A stretch of DNA of 64,000 nt from Halomarina oriensis (GCF_009791395.1 NZ_WSZK01000012.1:1-64000), one strand, 5' to 3'; shown: positions 44,051-53,598, numbered from the stretch's first letter. Notes: generated from the letters alone by a model not told the origin. Translations and numbers: made by a program.

Positions 44051-45367
44051 GTGACCGCCACACACCAGGACCCCGAGACGGCCGTCGTGGCCAAGCGCGC
44101 CGACGCGGGGGAGGCCGACACCGAGGAGATTCGTGACCTCGCAGCGGCGGCCGGACTCACGGTCGTCGACGAGGTGACCCAGACGCGCAAGGAGGACCCC
44201 GCGCTCTGTCTGGGCGAGGGGAAAGTCGAGGAACTCGCCAGAGTCGTCACCCGGAACGGCGCGGGATGCGTCGTCTTCGACAACCGTCTGGGGCCGTACC
44301 AGACGTACAACCTCGGGAACCAGCTTCCCGAGGGCGTCGAGGTGAAAGACCGGTTTCGGCTCATCCTCGACATCTTCGGCCAGCGCGCCCAGACGAAGAA
44401 GGCGCAGTTGCAGGTCGAACTCGCCGAGTTGCGCTACGAACTGCCGCGCGTCGAGGCGAAGGTGTCGCTGGCACGCCGCGACGAACGCCCCGGGTTCATG
44501 GGGTTGGGCGAGTACGACGAGTCGCGCGAACAGGACATCAAGAAGCGCATCTCGCGTATCCGCGACGAACTCCAGCGTATCGAAGACGACGAGGAACACC
44601 GCCGGGAACAGCGCCGCGAGTCCGGGTTCGACCTCGTGGCGCTCGCGGGCTACACCAACGCCGGGAAGTCGACGCTCCTCCGCCAACTGGCCGCCGACCT
44701 GGACGTCGACGAGAACGAAGACCTGCACCCGGACCTCGACACCACCGCCGAGTCACGGGACAAACTGTTCACGACGCTCGGGACGACGACCCGTCGAGCG
44801 GACATGGACCGGCGGAACGTCCTCGTCACCGACACCGTCGGGTTCGTCTCGGACCTGCCCCACTGGCTGGTCGAGTCGTTCAAGTCGACGCTCGACGCCG
44901 TCTACCGGGCGGACCTCGTCTTGCTCGTCGTGGACGTCTCCGAACCGGTCGAGGACATCCGCGAGAAACTCGTGACGAGCCACGATACGCTCTACGAGCG
45001 CAACGAAGCGCCCATCGTCACCGTCCTGAACAAGGTCGACAAGGTGCCGCCCGAGGACGTCGAGGAGAAGAAGGCCGCGCTGTCGGCGCTCGCGCCCGAC
45101 CCCGTCGCCGTCAGCGGGAAGGAGGGCCTCGACGTCGACGAACTGAAACGCCGCATCGACACGGACCTGCCACCGTACGACCGCGAGCGACTGGTCCTGC
45201 CGATGAGCGACGAGGCGATGAGTCTCGTCTCGTGGATTCACGACCACGCACACGTCCGCGACGTCGACTACGCCGACGAGGTGGTCGTCGACTTCGAGGC
45301 TCGCCCCTCCATCGTCGAACGGGCCAGGGCGCGGGCCGCCGACCTGCCCCTCCCCGCCGAGTCCTGA
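44051..45367 (+). CDS. hflX: GTPase HflX
   Basis: 438 aa from the GTG at 44051. HflX N-terminal domain (CLGEGKVEELARVV, FDNRLGPYQTYNLGNQLPEGVEVKDRFRLILDIFGQRAQTKKAQLQVELA), then a coiled-coil helix and the G domain: GYTNAGKSTLLRQLA (G1), DTVGFVSDLPHWLVESFKSTL (G3) and NKVDKV (G4). HflX binds ribosomes and splits or rescues stalled ones. Normal length. Confidence 0.95.
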   Translation: MTATHQDPETAVVAKRADAGEADTEEIRDLAAAAGLTVVDEVTQTRKEDPALCLGEGKVEELARVVTRNGAGCVVFDNRLGPYQTYNLGNQLPEGVEVKDRFRLILDIFGQRAQTKKAQLQVELAELRYELPRVEAKVSLARRDERPGFMGLGEYDESREQDIKKRISRIRDELQRIEDDEEHRREQRRESGFDLVALAGYTNAGKSTLLRQLAADLDVDENEDLHPDLDTTAESRDKLFTTLGTTTRRADMDRRNVLVTDTVGFVSDLPHWLVESFKSTLDAVYRADLVLLVVDVSEPVEDIREKLVTSHDTLYERNEAPIVTVLNKVDKVPPEDVEEKKAALSALAPDPVAVSGKEGLDVDELKRRIDTDLPPYDRERLVLPMSDEAMSLVSWIHDHAHVRDVDYADEVVVDFEARPSIVERARARAADLPLPAES

Positions 45368-45440
45368 GCGGGCCGTCCCTCCACCCTCGGACGCTCCCGG
45401 CCGGAGGAGTTTTCACCGCGCTCGTAGTCACCACTCGATT

Positions 45441-45779
45441 ATGGAGTCACGGATGCGGGCGGTCCTCCTCTACGTCGGCCTCCTCCCGACGCTCGTCGTC
45501 CTCGCGGGACTGGTGGTGAGCAGTCGGACCGCACTCCGCTTCGAGGCGCTCGTCCTCTCGCTGACGGTCGTCTCCATCCTCGCGTGGCTGGTGTTGCTGC
45601 TGACCGACGACGGTCCGGTCGCCACCGACAGTAGCGATACGCTCGGTCTGGCACGCCCCGACCTGTGGGACCGCGACGACCCGGCGGCCGAACGCGACTC
45701 GTTCAGCGTCTCGTATCGGCTCTACGTCTCGCTCGTCTGCGCGGCGGTGGGTGGGTGGGCTCTCCTCCTCGTCGGCTGA
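45441..45779 (+). CDS. Small membrane protein, 112 aa
   Basis: Three hydrophobic segments: AVLLYVGLLPTLVVLAGLVV, LEALVLSLTVVSILAWLVLLL-like and LYVSLVCAAVGGWALLLVG. Between helices 2 and 3 lies a hydrophilic Asp/Ser-rich loop. It lies 73 bases after hflX, possibly in the same transcript. No family is recognised. Confidence 0.55.
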   Translation: MESRMRAVLLYVGLLPTLVVLAGLVVSSRTALRFEALVLSLTVVSILAWLVLLLTDDGPVATDSSDTLGLARPDLWDRDDPAAERDSFSVSYRLYVSLVCAAVGGWALLLVG

Positions 45780-45818
45780 CCGCCGGGTGTTTTGCCGTCG
45801 GGGCGTGACCCCCCGGTC

Positions 45819-46418
45819 GTGCCCTACGACGTGCGGCCCACGGAAGCGGAGTTGAGCGAGGCGCGAGCGCTCGTCGGCGTCGCGCTCGACGCCTGTGAAC
45901 GGGCGGCCGTCCTCGGTGCCCCACTGGAGACGCCGCTGCACGTCGCCCTCGGGTGGACCGACAATCCGGCCGTCGCCGAGCACCGACTGGGCGTCACGGG
46001 GACGACGTTCCCGGACGGGCAGGTGGAGGTGGCGTTCGACGCCGACACGGAGGGGTGGACCGACGCCATCGGCCCCGTCCTCGCCCAGCAGTACGGGCGC
46101 GTCTGGGTCGACGAACGCGTCGACGTGGCGTTTCGCTGGCAACGCCTGCTCCGCGAGGCCGTCGCCGACCGACTCGCTCACGAGACCAATCCCGACGGGC
46201 CGCGACCGTGGCTCACGACCGACGAGGAGGCGCTCTCGGAACGCTGGGCGTCGATACGTGACGACCTCGACCAGCACGACGACCTGCCGTCGGACCGCAC
46301 GACGATGGGTGTCGCGGCCGCCCTCGGCGAGGAGTTGACCGCCGAAGGCGTTCCGAAGGACGTGGCCGAGGTCGACCGAGCGGCCGTCGAGCACGCCGGC
46401 GACGCGGCGCTACAGTGA
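45819..46418 (+). CDS. Conserved haloarchaeal protein of unknown function
   Basis: 199 aa from the GTG at 45819. It is a globular acidic protein with RPTEAELSEARALVGVALDACERAAVL at the N-terminus and GPVLAQQYGRVWVDERVDVAFRWQRLLREAVADRLAHE in the centre. The HVALGWTDNPAVAEHRLG segment is plausible for a binding loop. No known motif. Its end overlaps the stop of moaC by nine bases on the other strand. Confidence 0.65.
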   Translation: MPYDVRPTEAELSEARALVGVALDACERAAVLGAPLETPLHVALGWTDNPAVAEHRLGVTGTTFPDGQVEVAFDADTEGWTDAIGPVLAQQYGRVWVDERVDVAFRWQRLLREAVADRLAHETNPDGPRPWLTTDEEALSERWASIRDDLDQHDDLPSDRTTMGVAAALGEELTAEGVPKDVAEVDRAAVEHAGDAALQ

Positions 46419-46922
46419 GTGTTTCTCCTTCGACACCACGCGGACGTTCTCGATGCGGGTGCCGGGGTACTGACCGTCGTCGTCCTTCTCGGCGGCTTTC
46501 ACCATGTCCCAGACGACGTTGAGACCGGTCGTGACGCCCTCCAGCGCCTCCATCTCACAGCCGGTCTTGCCCGTCGTCCCGACGGTCACTTCGAGCGTGA
46601 CGCGGTCGTCGGCCACCTCGAAGTCGGTGTCGACGTTCGTGATGGGTATCTGGTGGCACATCGGGACGGTCTCCCAGGTGTGTTTGACCGCCTGAATCGC
46701 ACCGATACGGGCCGTCGCCAGCACGTCGCCCTTCGAGAGCGCGTCGTCGCGGATGGCCGCGACGGTCGATTCGGAGAGGCGAATCTCGCCGGCGGCGACC
46801 GCCCGTCGTTCGGTGTCGGGTTTCGCGCCGACGTCGACCATCTGGACGTCGCCCGTCTCGTCGGTGTGGGTCAGCGCGTCGCTGGGTCGGTCCTCCCGCG
46901 ACTGCTCGGGGTCGTCGCTCAT
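46410..46922 (-). CDS. moaC: Cyclic pyranopterin monophosphate synthase
   Basis: 170 aa. MVDVGAKPDTERRAVAAGEI, KGDVLATARIGAIQAVKHTWETVPMCHQIP, then GKTGCEMEALEGVTTGLNVVWDMVKAAEKDDDGQYPGT are MoaC motifs with the conserved CHQIP and EMEAL. It completes the cyclic precursor of molybdopterin. Its ATG overlaps the stop of nnr by four bases, so they are coupled. Confidence 0.95.
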   Translation of the reverse strand: MSDDPEQSREDRPSDALTHTDETGDVQMVDVGAKPDTERRAVAAGEIRLSESTVAAIRDDALSKGDVLATARIGAIQAVKHTWETVPMCHQIPITNVDTDFEVADDRVTLEVTVGTTGKTGCEMEALEGVTTGLNVVWDMVKAAEKDDDGQYPGTRIENVRVVSKEKHSL

Positions 46923-48370
46923 GGGTCCGCTCCGTCGTCGCCCCAGATAGCTCGTGGGATGTCGTCGAGCAGGTCCGAGGCGAGCAGACCGCCGCCGGGT
47001 GCACGCTCGGTCGTGACGAGTTCCCCCGCGCGACCGTTGACGTAGGTGGCGACGCAGGCCGACTCGAACGGGTCGAGCGTGGCGAGCATCGCGGCGGTGA
47101 TACCCGCGAGCGTGTCGCCGGTGCCGCCGACGGTCATCCCCGGCGTCCCGGCGCGACAGATGCGGGTACGCTCGCCGTCGGAGACGACGTCGGTCTTCGC
47201 CTTGGCGAGGACGACGTGGCCAAGTTCGTCGGCGAGCGAAGCGACGGCGTCGGTGTGCTCTCGGAACGCTTCGACGTCTTCGCCCCCCAGTTCGACGAAC
47301 TCGTGGCTGTTCGGCGTCAGCACCAGGTCGGCGTCGGTGTCCACCTCGGGGACGACCGACAGCGCGTCGGCGTCGACGACCGCTCGGCCCTCGAACGCGT
47401 CGAGGAACTGCCGGGCCGCGTCGAGCGTCTCCTCGGCCGTCCCGAGGCCCGGTCCCAGCACCACCACGTCGTCGTGGTCGTGAGCCGTCGCCACGAGGTC
47501 CGGGACCCGTTCGGGGGTGAGGCGGTCGCCCTCGTAGGGCTGGACGATGAGGTCCTCCGCGTAGCTCTGGACGGCCGTGCTCACGGCGTCGGGGACGGCG
47601 ACGAACGAGAGGTCCGCGCCCGCCCGGAGCGCGCCCTGTGCGGCCATCGCCGGTGCGCCCGTGTAGGGGCCACCGCCGACGACGAACACGCGGCCGTTCT
47701 CGCCTTTCGTCTCGCCGCCGCGTCGAACTCGCAGGAGGTCGCCCCGTTCGACGACCCGCTCTGCGGCCGCCGGGATGCCGATGTCCGCGACGGTCGTGTG
47801 GCAGTCGAGGGTGGCGAGTCCGGGCTTCTCGTCGTGGAACGTGACGACGTGGTCGGCGTCGACGGCCGGCGAGGAACGCTCGCCCGTGTCGACGTCGACC
47901 CCCGACGGAACGTCGACGGCGACGACCGTGGCGTCGGTCTCGCCGACGGCGTCGACGGCGCTTCGTTCCGGCTCACGGAGGTCGCCCGTGACGCCCGTCC
48001 CGAGCATCGCGTCGACCACCACGTCGGGAGAGCCGAGGTCGAGGGTCGCCGAGTCTCTCATCTCCCGAGCGTCGACGTCGGCGCGCTGGAGGGCGTCCCA
48101 GTTCTCCCGCGAGATGCGCGTCGAGATGGTCTCGGCCCGTCCGAGCAGGTGGACCGTCACGTCGTACTCGGAGAGGAAGCGTGCGGCGACCAGTCCGTCG
48201 CCGCCGTTGTTGCCTCGTCCGGCGAGGATGGCGACGCTCGAACCGGGGGCGGCCACCTCGCGGACGACGCGGGCGACGGCGTTGCCACTGGACTCCATCA
48301 GCTGTTTTCGCGGGACGCCGAGGGCCGCCGCGTTCTCGTCGACGACGGCCATCTCGTCGGCGGATATCAT
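46919..48370 (-). CDS. nnr: Bifunctional NAD(P)HX epimerase/dehydratase
   Basis: 483 aa. N-terminal epimerase (YjeF-N) domain: VAILAGRGNNGGDGLVAARFL, DVVVDAMLGTG and VVAVDVPSGVDVDTGE. C-terminal ADP-dependent dehydratase (ribokinase-like): VVVLGPGLGTAEETL, VVDADAL, LVLTPNSHEFVEL and PGMTVGGTGDTLAGI. Together they repair hydrated NADH/NADPH. It is coupled with moaC downstream, an arrangement of convenience rather than pathway. Confidence 0.95.
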   Translation of the reverse strand: MISADEMAVVDENAAALGVPRKQLMESSGNAVARVVREVAAPGSSVAILAGRGNNGGDGLVAARFLSEYDVTVHLLGRAETISTRISRENWDALQRADVDAREMRDSATLDLGSPDVVVDAMLGTGVTGDLREPERSAVDAVGETDATVVAVDVPSGVDVDTGERSSPAVDADHVVTFHDEKPGLATLDCHTTVADIGIPAAAERVVERGDLLRVRRGGETKGENGRVFVVGGGPYTGAPAMAAQGALRAGADLSFVAVPDAVSTAVQSYAEDLIVQPYEGDRLTPERVPDLVATAHDHDDVVVLGPGLGTAEETLDAARQFLDAFEGRAVVDADALSVVPEVDTDADLVLTPNSHEFVELGGEDVEAFREHTDAVASLADELGHVVLAKAKTDVVSDGERTRICRAGTPGMTVGGTGDTLAGITAAMLATLDPFESACVATYVNGRAGELVTTERAPGGGLLASDLLDDIPRAIWGDDGADP

Positions 48371-48430
48371 ACCGACCGCGACTCGGCGAACGGGGTTAAG
48401 CGTGCGGGCGAGGCTCTCGTCGGGAAGCGT

Positions 48431-48745
48431 TCAGCGTCGAACCTCGAACCCGTCGAGGGACTCGACGGGTTCGGACTCGGTGGTCACGTCCTCGACTCGC
48501 GCCCGGGAGGGGCCGTCGTGGCACCACTCGACCAGGCTCGTGACGGCGGCCGCCGGTCCCTCGAACACCGCCTCGACCCGGCCGTCGTCGAGGTTCCGGA
48601 CCCAGCCGTCGACGCCACGCTCGTTCGCGGCCCGACGCGTCGAGGCTCGGTAGGTCACGCCCTGGACGCGCCCGGAGACGAAGACGTGTCGTCGAGTGCG
48701 CTCGTCGGTGCGGTCGCCGTCGCTCGTCTCGGTCTCGTCGCTCAC
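48431..48745 (-). CDS. Acylphosphatase
   Basis: 104 aa from the GTG at 48745. The active-site arginine lies in GRVQGVTYRAST and the Asn in GWVRNLDDGRVEAVFEG; both are essential in the family. The short Glu/Asp/Thr-rich N-terminus is halophile-specific. It hydrolyses acyl phosphates such as carbamoyl or acetyl phosphate. Start by reading frame; a farther upstream start is possible. Confidence 0.9.
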   Translation of the reverse strand: MSDETETSDGDRTDERTRRHVFVSGRVQGVTYRASTRRAANERGVDGWVRNLDDGRVEAVFEGPAAAVTSLVEWCHDGPSRARVEDVTTESEPVESLDGFEVRR

Positions 48746-48913
48746 GCGGCGGCCTACAGCTGTCAGCCACAAGAACGGTGCGGTGGTGAACCACCAGTAC
48801 TATGCATCGTTGTCCGAAATCGGAGATGGTCCGTGGGTCCCCACCGGGAATCCGCTACTGCTCTCGTAGACCCGCGACCGTTCTGGGGGCTCTCTCTTCT
48901 CTCCCCCACTCGA

Positions 48914-49828
48914 CTACGACTCACCACCGGTTCTGAGGTGGAAGAAGACGTACGTCTGTGCGTAGCCGGCGTACTCGCCACCGAAGCGTGCACGGATGGC
49001 TCGCGACGTCTCGGCGTAGCTCCCGCGGTCACAGTCCGGGTAGTGGTCGGCGATGGCCGTCCGAATCCAGGTGTCGAGCGGGACGGCTTCGAGGAAGTCC
49101 AGCGAGAACAGCGCCACGCAGTCGGCGACCTTCTCGCCGACGCCGACGAACTGCGCGAGGTACTCGCGTGCGTCCTCGTAGTCCAGCGTTCGCGCGGTGT
49201 CGGGGTGAGCTTCGCCCTCCGCGACCATCCGTGCGGTCCGTGCGACGTAGGGAGCGCGGTAGCCGAGACCGAGGTCCCGGAGGTCGTCTCCGGTAGCGAC
49301 CGAGAGCTGTTCGGGCGTCGGGAAGGCGTGGTAGGTCTCGCCGTCGAACGCGACGGGCGTGCCGTACTCTCGAGCGAGTCGCTCCTGCATGCCGTGGATG
49401 CGCGAGACGCGCATCTGGGCCGAGCAGATGAACGAGACGAGACAGGGAACGGAGGGGTCACGGACGAGTCGCATCCCACGATACCGCTCGAAGGCGGCGT
49501 CGAGGAGCGGGTCGTCGGGGGTCGTCGCCATGATTGCGTCGAGGTCGTCGTCGAGTCTGAGCAGGCGCACGAGGTGGTCGTGGGCGTCGACGCTGGACTC
49601 CCACTCCAGGCGGCCGTCGCACTGGCGCGCGCGGACGACGGCGGGGGTGCCGTCGGTGACCGTCGCCGGCAGGACGGTGTAGTACCACGCCTCGCCGCCG
49701 TGAGCGGGCGTGTCCTCGAACATCCGGTCGTCCTCACGCGACCAGACGTAGGTCTGTCCGCTCTCGACGGTCGCCTGGAGGTCGAACCCCCCCGCGAGGG
49801 ACGCGAGGTGAATCTCACCCGTTTCCAT
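48914..49828 (-). CDS. 8-oxoguanine DNA glycosylase (Ogg type)
   Basis: 304 aa. The C-terminal HhH-GPD motif FVGVGEKVADCVALFSLDFLEAVPLDTWI carries K233 (GEKVAD) and D252 (PLDTW). SFICSAQMRVSRIHGMQERLAREYG and an N-terminal DNA-binding half (FDLQATVESGQTYVWSRE) precede it. It removes 8-oxoguanine and cleaves the strand as AP lyase. Normal length for Ogg1. Confidence 0.92.
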   Translation of the reverse strand: METGEIHLASLAGGFDLQATVESGQTYVWSREDDRMFEDTPAHGGEAWYYTVLPATVTDGTPAVVRARQCDGRLEWESSVDAHDHLVRLLRLDDDLDAIMATTPDDPLLDAAFERYRGMRLVRDPSVPCLVSFICSAQMRVSRIHGMQERLAREYGTPVAFDGETYHAFPTPEQLSVATGDDLRDLGLGYRAPYVARTARMVAEGEAHPDTARTLDYEDAREYLAQFVGVGEKVADCVALFSLDFLEAVPLDTWIRTAIADHYPDCDRGSYAETSRAIRARFGGEYAGYAQTYVFFHLRTGGES

Positions 49829-49908
49829 CGCTTCGAGTACGTGAGACTCACTGTTGGCGGTTTCGAAGGCGGGCGAAGGTTCTTGCCACCCCGGAAGAAA
49901 CGTGTGCT

Positions 49909-50358
49909 ATGGATTGTCGTGTCGTAGTCGAGGCGGCGGTGCCGGTGTACGACGTGGGAACGGCAGACGAGGCCGTCCGCATCGCCATCTCGAAGACCGG
50001 CGACATGTTGAATCCGGACCTCAACTACGTCGAAATCTCGATGGGCGAACGCCACTGCCCCCACTGTGAGGGGGAGTTGGACCCCGCGTTCGTCGCGGCC
50101 GACGAGGGGTTGGTCTCCCTCGAACTGGAGATGACGGTGTTCAACGTCCAGGACGAGCAACACGCCTCCCGCATCGCACGGAAGGAGATCGGCCAGCGGA
50201 TGCGCAACATCCCACTCGACGTGCTCCAGGTCGACGTGGTCGAAGAGGAAGGTGACGATGACGGAGACGGGGACGACGTGGCAGTCGAAGACACGAAACG
50301 CGAAGCGACCGACGGCGGCGACCTCCTGCCGGACGTCGAGGAACTCATCGAGGAGTGA
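49909..50358 (+). CDS. DUF555 (UPF0212) protein with CxxC, paralog 2
   Basis: 149 aa. MDCRVVVEAAVPVYDVGTADEAVRIAISKTGDMLN, the CPHC knuckle (C50, C53), FVAADEGLVSLELEMTVFN and DEQHASRIARKEIGQRMRNIPL align with the 5873-6232 protein over its whole length. It differs by an acidic C-terminal extension of about 35 residues (DDDGDGDD...). Possible metal-binding partner role; function unknown. Confidence 0.85.
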   Translation: MDCRVVVEAAVPVYDVGTADEAVRIAISKTGDMLNPDLNYVEISMGERHCPHCEGELDPAFVAADEGLVSLELEMTVFNVQDEQHASRIARKEIGQRMRNIPLDVLQVDVVEEEGDDDGDGDDVAVEDTKREATDGGDLLPDVEELIEE

Positions 50359-50494
50359 GCCACCACTCACGGGGAGGTGACCGGAGAGTCGAGAGCGGAG
50401 TCACCGGACAAGAGGAGACACACCGGCCCGCGAGATCACTGCTCGTCGTCGTCACTCGGGAGTCGTAACTTCGGTGGAGAACCCCGTCAGGAAG

Positions 50495-50728
50495 TCAGTC
50501 GGCCGCGGCCGAAACGGGCTGTTCGTCGACGGTCATCTCGCCGGTGATTCCCTCTGCGAGCGCGAAGACGGCACGTTTGTGCTCTGTCTTCGACTTGTGG
50601 ATGGAGGTCGGGCGAACGCCGAGTTCGTCGTAGTGCTCGTGGTCGACGTCGGTGTCGTTCGAGACCTCGTAGTGGTTCCGTACCTGTGCAAGCAGGCCGT
50701 GAAGGTGGATGAGTTCCTGCTTTTTCAT
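50495..50728 (-). CDS. UPF0058 (metal-binding) protein
   Basis: 77 aa from the ATG at 50728. MKKQELIHLHGLLAQVRNHYEVSNDTDVDHEHYDELGVRPTSIHKSKTEHKRAVFALAEGI is the UPF0058 core with conserved His residues able to bind metal. It is a short, haloarchaeal and methanogen protein of unknown function. It is a single gene. Confidence 0.88.
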   Translation of the reverse strand: MKKQELIHLHGLLAQVRNHYEVSNDTDVDHEHYDELGVRPTSIHKSKTEHKRAVFALAEGITGEMTVDEQPVSAAAD

Positions 50729-50896
50729 GCTCAGAACGGGATAACGACTCGGAGCATATAGTATTACCCTGAGTACCGTTAGCACGTTCCGCGGCTACGG
50801 GGCCTCAGACGGCCGTAGAACACGTTTCCTCGCTGAACACTCATCGCAACGTGGGGGTGGGCCGGCCACCCTGTCGCCGCTCGTAAAAGGCGTGTG

Positions 50897-51079
50897 CTAG
50901 CCGAGCTGTTTCAGCGTCTCGAGGTCACGCTCGGTTCGGGTGAACTCGGCGGTGCGACGGGTCGCGTGACAGTTCGGGCAGTGGAACATCGCGCTGTGTT
51001 CGGGGAGGTCACGAGGGGCCGACTCCCACTGTTTGCCGCACTCTGGACAGAGTAGTCTCACGTACGTTTCCGTCGGCAT
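50897..51079 (-). CDS. Zinc-ribbon mini protein, 60 aa
   Basis: LLCPECGKQW and HCPNCHATR give four Cys (CxxC pairs) for one zinc. It ends FTRTERDLETLKQLG. It is a common haloarchaeal small zinc-finger protein; I recall the DUF7836 name but not a function. Confidence 0.8.
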   Translation of the reverse strand: MPTETYVRLLCPECGKQWESAPRDLPEHSAMFHCPNCHATRRTAEFTRTERDLETLKQLG

Positions 51080-51261
51080 ACTCCCCTCGTCGTCGGCCGG
51101 TCACAAAAGCGTTGACCTCACGTTCCCGGCCGATTCGGCGAAAACCACACGACTCCGACGCTGTGGGCACGCGTCACGCGGTGACGAGGAGCGCCCTCGG
51201 TGAACGGTGTGAAACGGGAAAATCAGTCCGCGGCCGTCGAATCGCAGCGTGCGCCGGTCCC

Positions 51262-52239
51262 TCAGTTCGACGCGGTGGTCACGTCCGCCGCTTCGAGGAG
51301 TTCCTTGTAGCGGTTGCGGATGGTGACCTCCGAGATGCTCGCCACGTCGCTGACCTGCGACTGCGTCGCCTTCTCGTTGGTGAGCAACGCGGCGGCGTAG
51401 ATGGCGGCCGCGGCGAGGCCGACCGGCGACTTGCCGCTGAGCAGGCCCGCCTCGCGTGCCCCCTGGAGCAGGTGGCGCGCCCGACGCTCGGCCTCGTCGG
51501 AGAGGTCGAGGTCGCTGGCGAACCGCGGCACGTAGCTCTCCGGGTCGGCGGGCTTGATCTCGAGGTTCAGCTGTCGGATGATGTAGCGGTACGTCCGGGT
51601 CAGCTCCATCTTGTCGATGCGCGAGACCATCGTCACCTCGTCGAGGCTCCGTGGCGTGCCGGCCTGTCGCGCGGCGGCGTAGAGCGCGGAGGTGGCGACG
51701 CCCTCGATGGAGCGGCCCGGAAGCAGGTCCTCGTTGAGCGCCCGGCGGTAGATGACGCTGGCGGTCTCCCGAACGTTCTCGGGCAGGCCGAGTGCGCTCG
51801 CCATGCGGTCGATCTCCCCGAGCGCCTGTTTGAGGTTGCGTTCTTTGGAGTCGCGCGTGCGGAAGCGCTCGTTCCACGTGCGGAGGCGCTGCATCTTCGC
51901 ACGCTGGCGACTGGACAGGGAGTTGCCGTAGGCGTCCTTGTCCTGCCAGCCGATGTTCGTCGACAGTCCGTTGTCGTGCATCATGTTCGTCGTCGGCGCA
52001 CCGACGCGGGACTTGCTGTCTTTCTCCGCGGAGTCGAACGCCCGCCACTCCGGACCGCGGTCGACGGCGTCCTCCTCGACGACGAGGCCGCAGTCCTCAC
52101 AGACCGTCTCGCCGTGTTCGCTGTCGTCCACGAGACGGCCGCCGCACTCGGGGCAGCCACGTACCGACTCCTGTTCTGTGGATTCGGCCTCCGTCTCGGT
52201 CATCTCCTCGGTGTACGTTCGTATGGTCGTATCGCTCAT
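51262..52239 (-). CDS. tfb: Transcription initiation factor IIB
   Basis: 325 aa. Zinc ribbon GCPECGGRLVDDSEHGETVCEDCGLVV, the B-reader region GPEWRAFDSAEKDSKSRVGAPTTNMMHDNGLSTNIGWQDKD and two cyclin repeats (RNLKQALGEIDRMASALGLPENVRETASVIYRRAL; LTRTYRYIIRQLNLEIKPADP...) with the C-terminal HTH (SQVSDVASISEVTIRNRYKELLEA). It recruits RNA polymerase to TATA/BRE. Haloarchaea have many TFBs; this is a full-length one. Confidence 0.95.
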   Translation of the reverse strand: MSDTTIRTYTEEMTETEAESTEQESVRGCPECGGRLVDDSEHGETVCEDCGLVVEEDAVDRGPEWRAFDSAEKDSKSRVGAPTTNMMHDNGLSTNIGWQDKDAYGNSLSSRQRAKMQRLRTWNERFRTRDSKERNLKQALGEIDRMASALGLPENVRETASVIYRRALNEDLLPGRSIEGVATSALYAAARQAGTPRSLDEVTMVSRIDKMELTRTYRYIIRQLNLEIKPADPESYVPRFASDLDLSDEAERRARHLLQGAREAGLLSGKSPVGLAAAAIYAAALLTNEKATQSQVSDVASISEVTIRNRYKELLEAADVTTASN

Positions 52240-52540
52240 GGTAGGGACAGGTGCACGCCGCGTCGGGTCGGAGGCGCTGGCCTCACACCGGCGACGCGTC
52301 TTAACCGATAGTTAGTCCGCAAACTATTTAAACTTATCGCAGGCTATCGCCTGTAATCGGACTTTGTGACGTTCCTCACGTGGGTATTGTGACTCGGGTC
52401 GTCACACGATGGCTGCATTGCCATATAAATCCCTTTCGTCGCCGTCGTGGACAGGTCAACGTTTATGTAGCTAACGGTTCTGAGCCTCGACAGCGAAGGG
52501 GACACCGCCTCGAGAGAGTGGAGTCCACGACGACACAAAC
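52240..52540. promoter_or_regulatory. Divergent promoter region of tfb and HTH_10 gene
   Basis: 301 bases between divergent genes. On the reverse strand TTTAAATA (52325-52332) is a good TATA box for tfb, giving about 60 bases of leader. On the forward strand ATATAAAT (52423-52430) or GTTTATGTA (52461 on) may serve the HTH_10 gene. A small palindrome (CAGGC-TATC-GCCTG) lies between them. The region could be where the HTH_10 regulator acts on tfb (inference). Confidence 0.5.
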
Positions 52541-53221
52541 ATGACAACCATCGCAGAACTCGGTCTTCCAGCGGAATCGTTCGCACTCGACGAGGCGTTC
52601 GGACAGTGTCCGGACCTCACGGTCGACGTACTCCAGGGGGTCGCACACAACACGACGGGGCTCTCGAACCTCGTCTGGGTCGAGACCGACGACCTCGACG
52701 CCGCCGACGCCGCGCTGAAGGAGGACGCGACCGTTACGGACGTCGAGGAACTCGGCGACATCGACGGGAAGTGGCTCTACACCGTCGGGTGGAAGACCCC
52801 CGTCTCCGTCGCGCTGGCCGTCCTCCTCGAAGACGCGACGATGCTGGGGGCGACCGGTGACGGCGATGGATGGTCGTTCCGCGTCCTGTTCCCGAAACGC
52901 AACGCCCTCTCCATCGCCGCGAGCGTCTTCGAGCAGTACGACGTCAATCTCCGTATCGAGCGCATCTACGAACTCGGGACCGGCGGCGAACACGGCGAGT
53001 ACGACCTGACCGACGAACAGCGCGAGGCGCTCGAAGCCGCCCTCGAAAACGGCTACTTCAAGGTCCCGCGTGACACGACCCTCGGCTCCATCGCCGACGA
53101 CCTGGGCATCTCACACCAGGCGCTCTCCGAGCGACTGCGTCGGGCCAACGAGATACTCGCGGAGGTGGCGATTCAGCCCCCGAGTGCGTCCGAGGAGGCC
53201 GAACTCCGGACCGACGACTGA
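52541..53221 (+). CDS. HTH_10 (bacterioopsin-activator type) regulator
   Basis: 226 aa. The C-terminal HTH_10: LTDEQREALEAALENGYFKVPRDTTLGSIADDLGISHQALSERLRRANEILAEVAI. The N-terminal ~150 residues form a sensor-like half (MTTIAELGLPAESFALDEAFGQCPDLTVDVLQGV, then FRVLFPKRNALSIAASVF). It is divergent from tfb. The signal and targets are unknown. Confidence 0.88.
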   Translation: MTTIAELGLPAESFALDEAFGQCPDLTVDVLQGVAHNTTGLSNLVWVETDDLDAADAALKEDATVTDVEELGDIDGKWLYTVGWKTPVSVALAVLLEDATMLGATGDGDGWSFRVLFPKRNALSIAASVFEQYDVNLRIERIYELGTGGEHGEYDLTDEQREALEAALENGYFKVPRDTTLGSIADDLGISHQALSERLRRANEILAEVAIQPPSASEEAELRTDD

Positions 53222-53260
53222 CTGGCCGTTTCTCCACGTCGACGAGCGCCGAGGCCACGC

Positions 53261-53545
53261 TCAGACCGTGAACAGGTGGCCCTCCTCGGGCACCGCGAAC
53301 ACGCCGAGACGAGCGCCAGCGTCGAGCCACGCGTGCCCGTACGAGAACGACGCCAGCGCGTTCACCCAGTCGTCGTTCTCGCGGAAGTGTCTCCCGTCCT
53401 CCAGATACGACGCGGCCATCTCCTCGAACTCCGTCGCCGCCTCGTACAGCGGCGTCCCTTCCTGTGGCGCGACGGACGCCGCGTCGAGCGCGTCACTCAG
53501 CAGTCGTTCGTACCGGTCGGTCTTCTCCTGTAGGTCCGCGGCCAT
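53261..53545 (-). CDS. DUF357 helical protein
   Basis: 94 aa. LQEKTDRYERLLSDALDAASV, FEEMAASYLEDGRHFRENDDWVNALASFSYGHAWLDAGARLGVF matches DUF357, an all-helical archaeal family like a HEPN- or TPR-like module. Function unknown. It lies 54 bases beyond the aminotransferase gene's stop, downstream of it on the same strand's opposite side. Confidence 0.82.
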   Translation of the reverse strand: MAADLQEKTDRYERLLSDALDAASVAPQEGTPLYEAATEFEEMAASYLEDGRHFRENDDWVNALASFSYGHAWLDAGARLGVFAVPEEGHLFTV

Positions 53546-53598
53546 GCCCTCGACTCGTCAGCCGGGGCAAAGACGACTCCGACTCGACGTGCCCGACA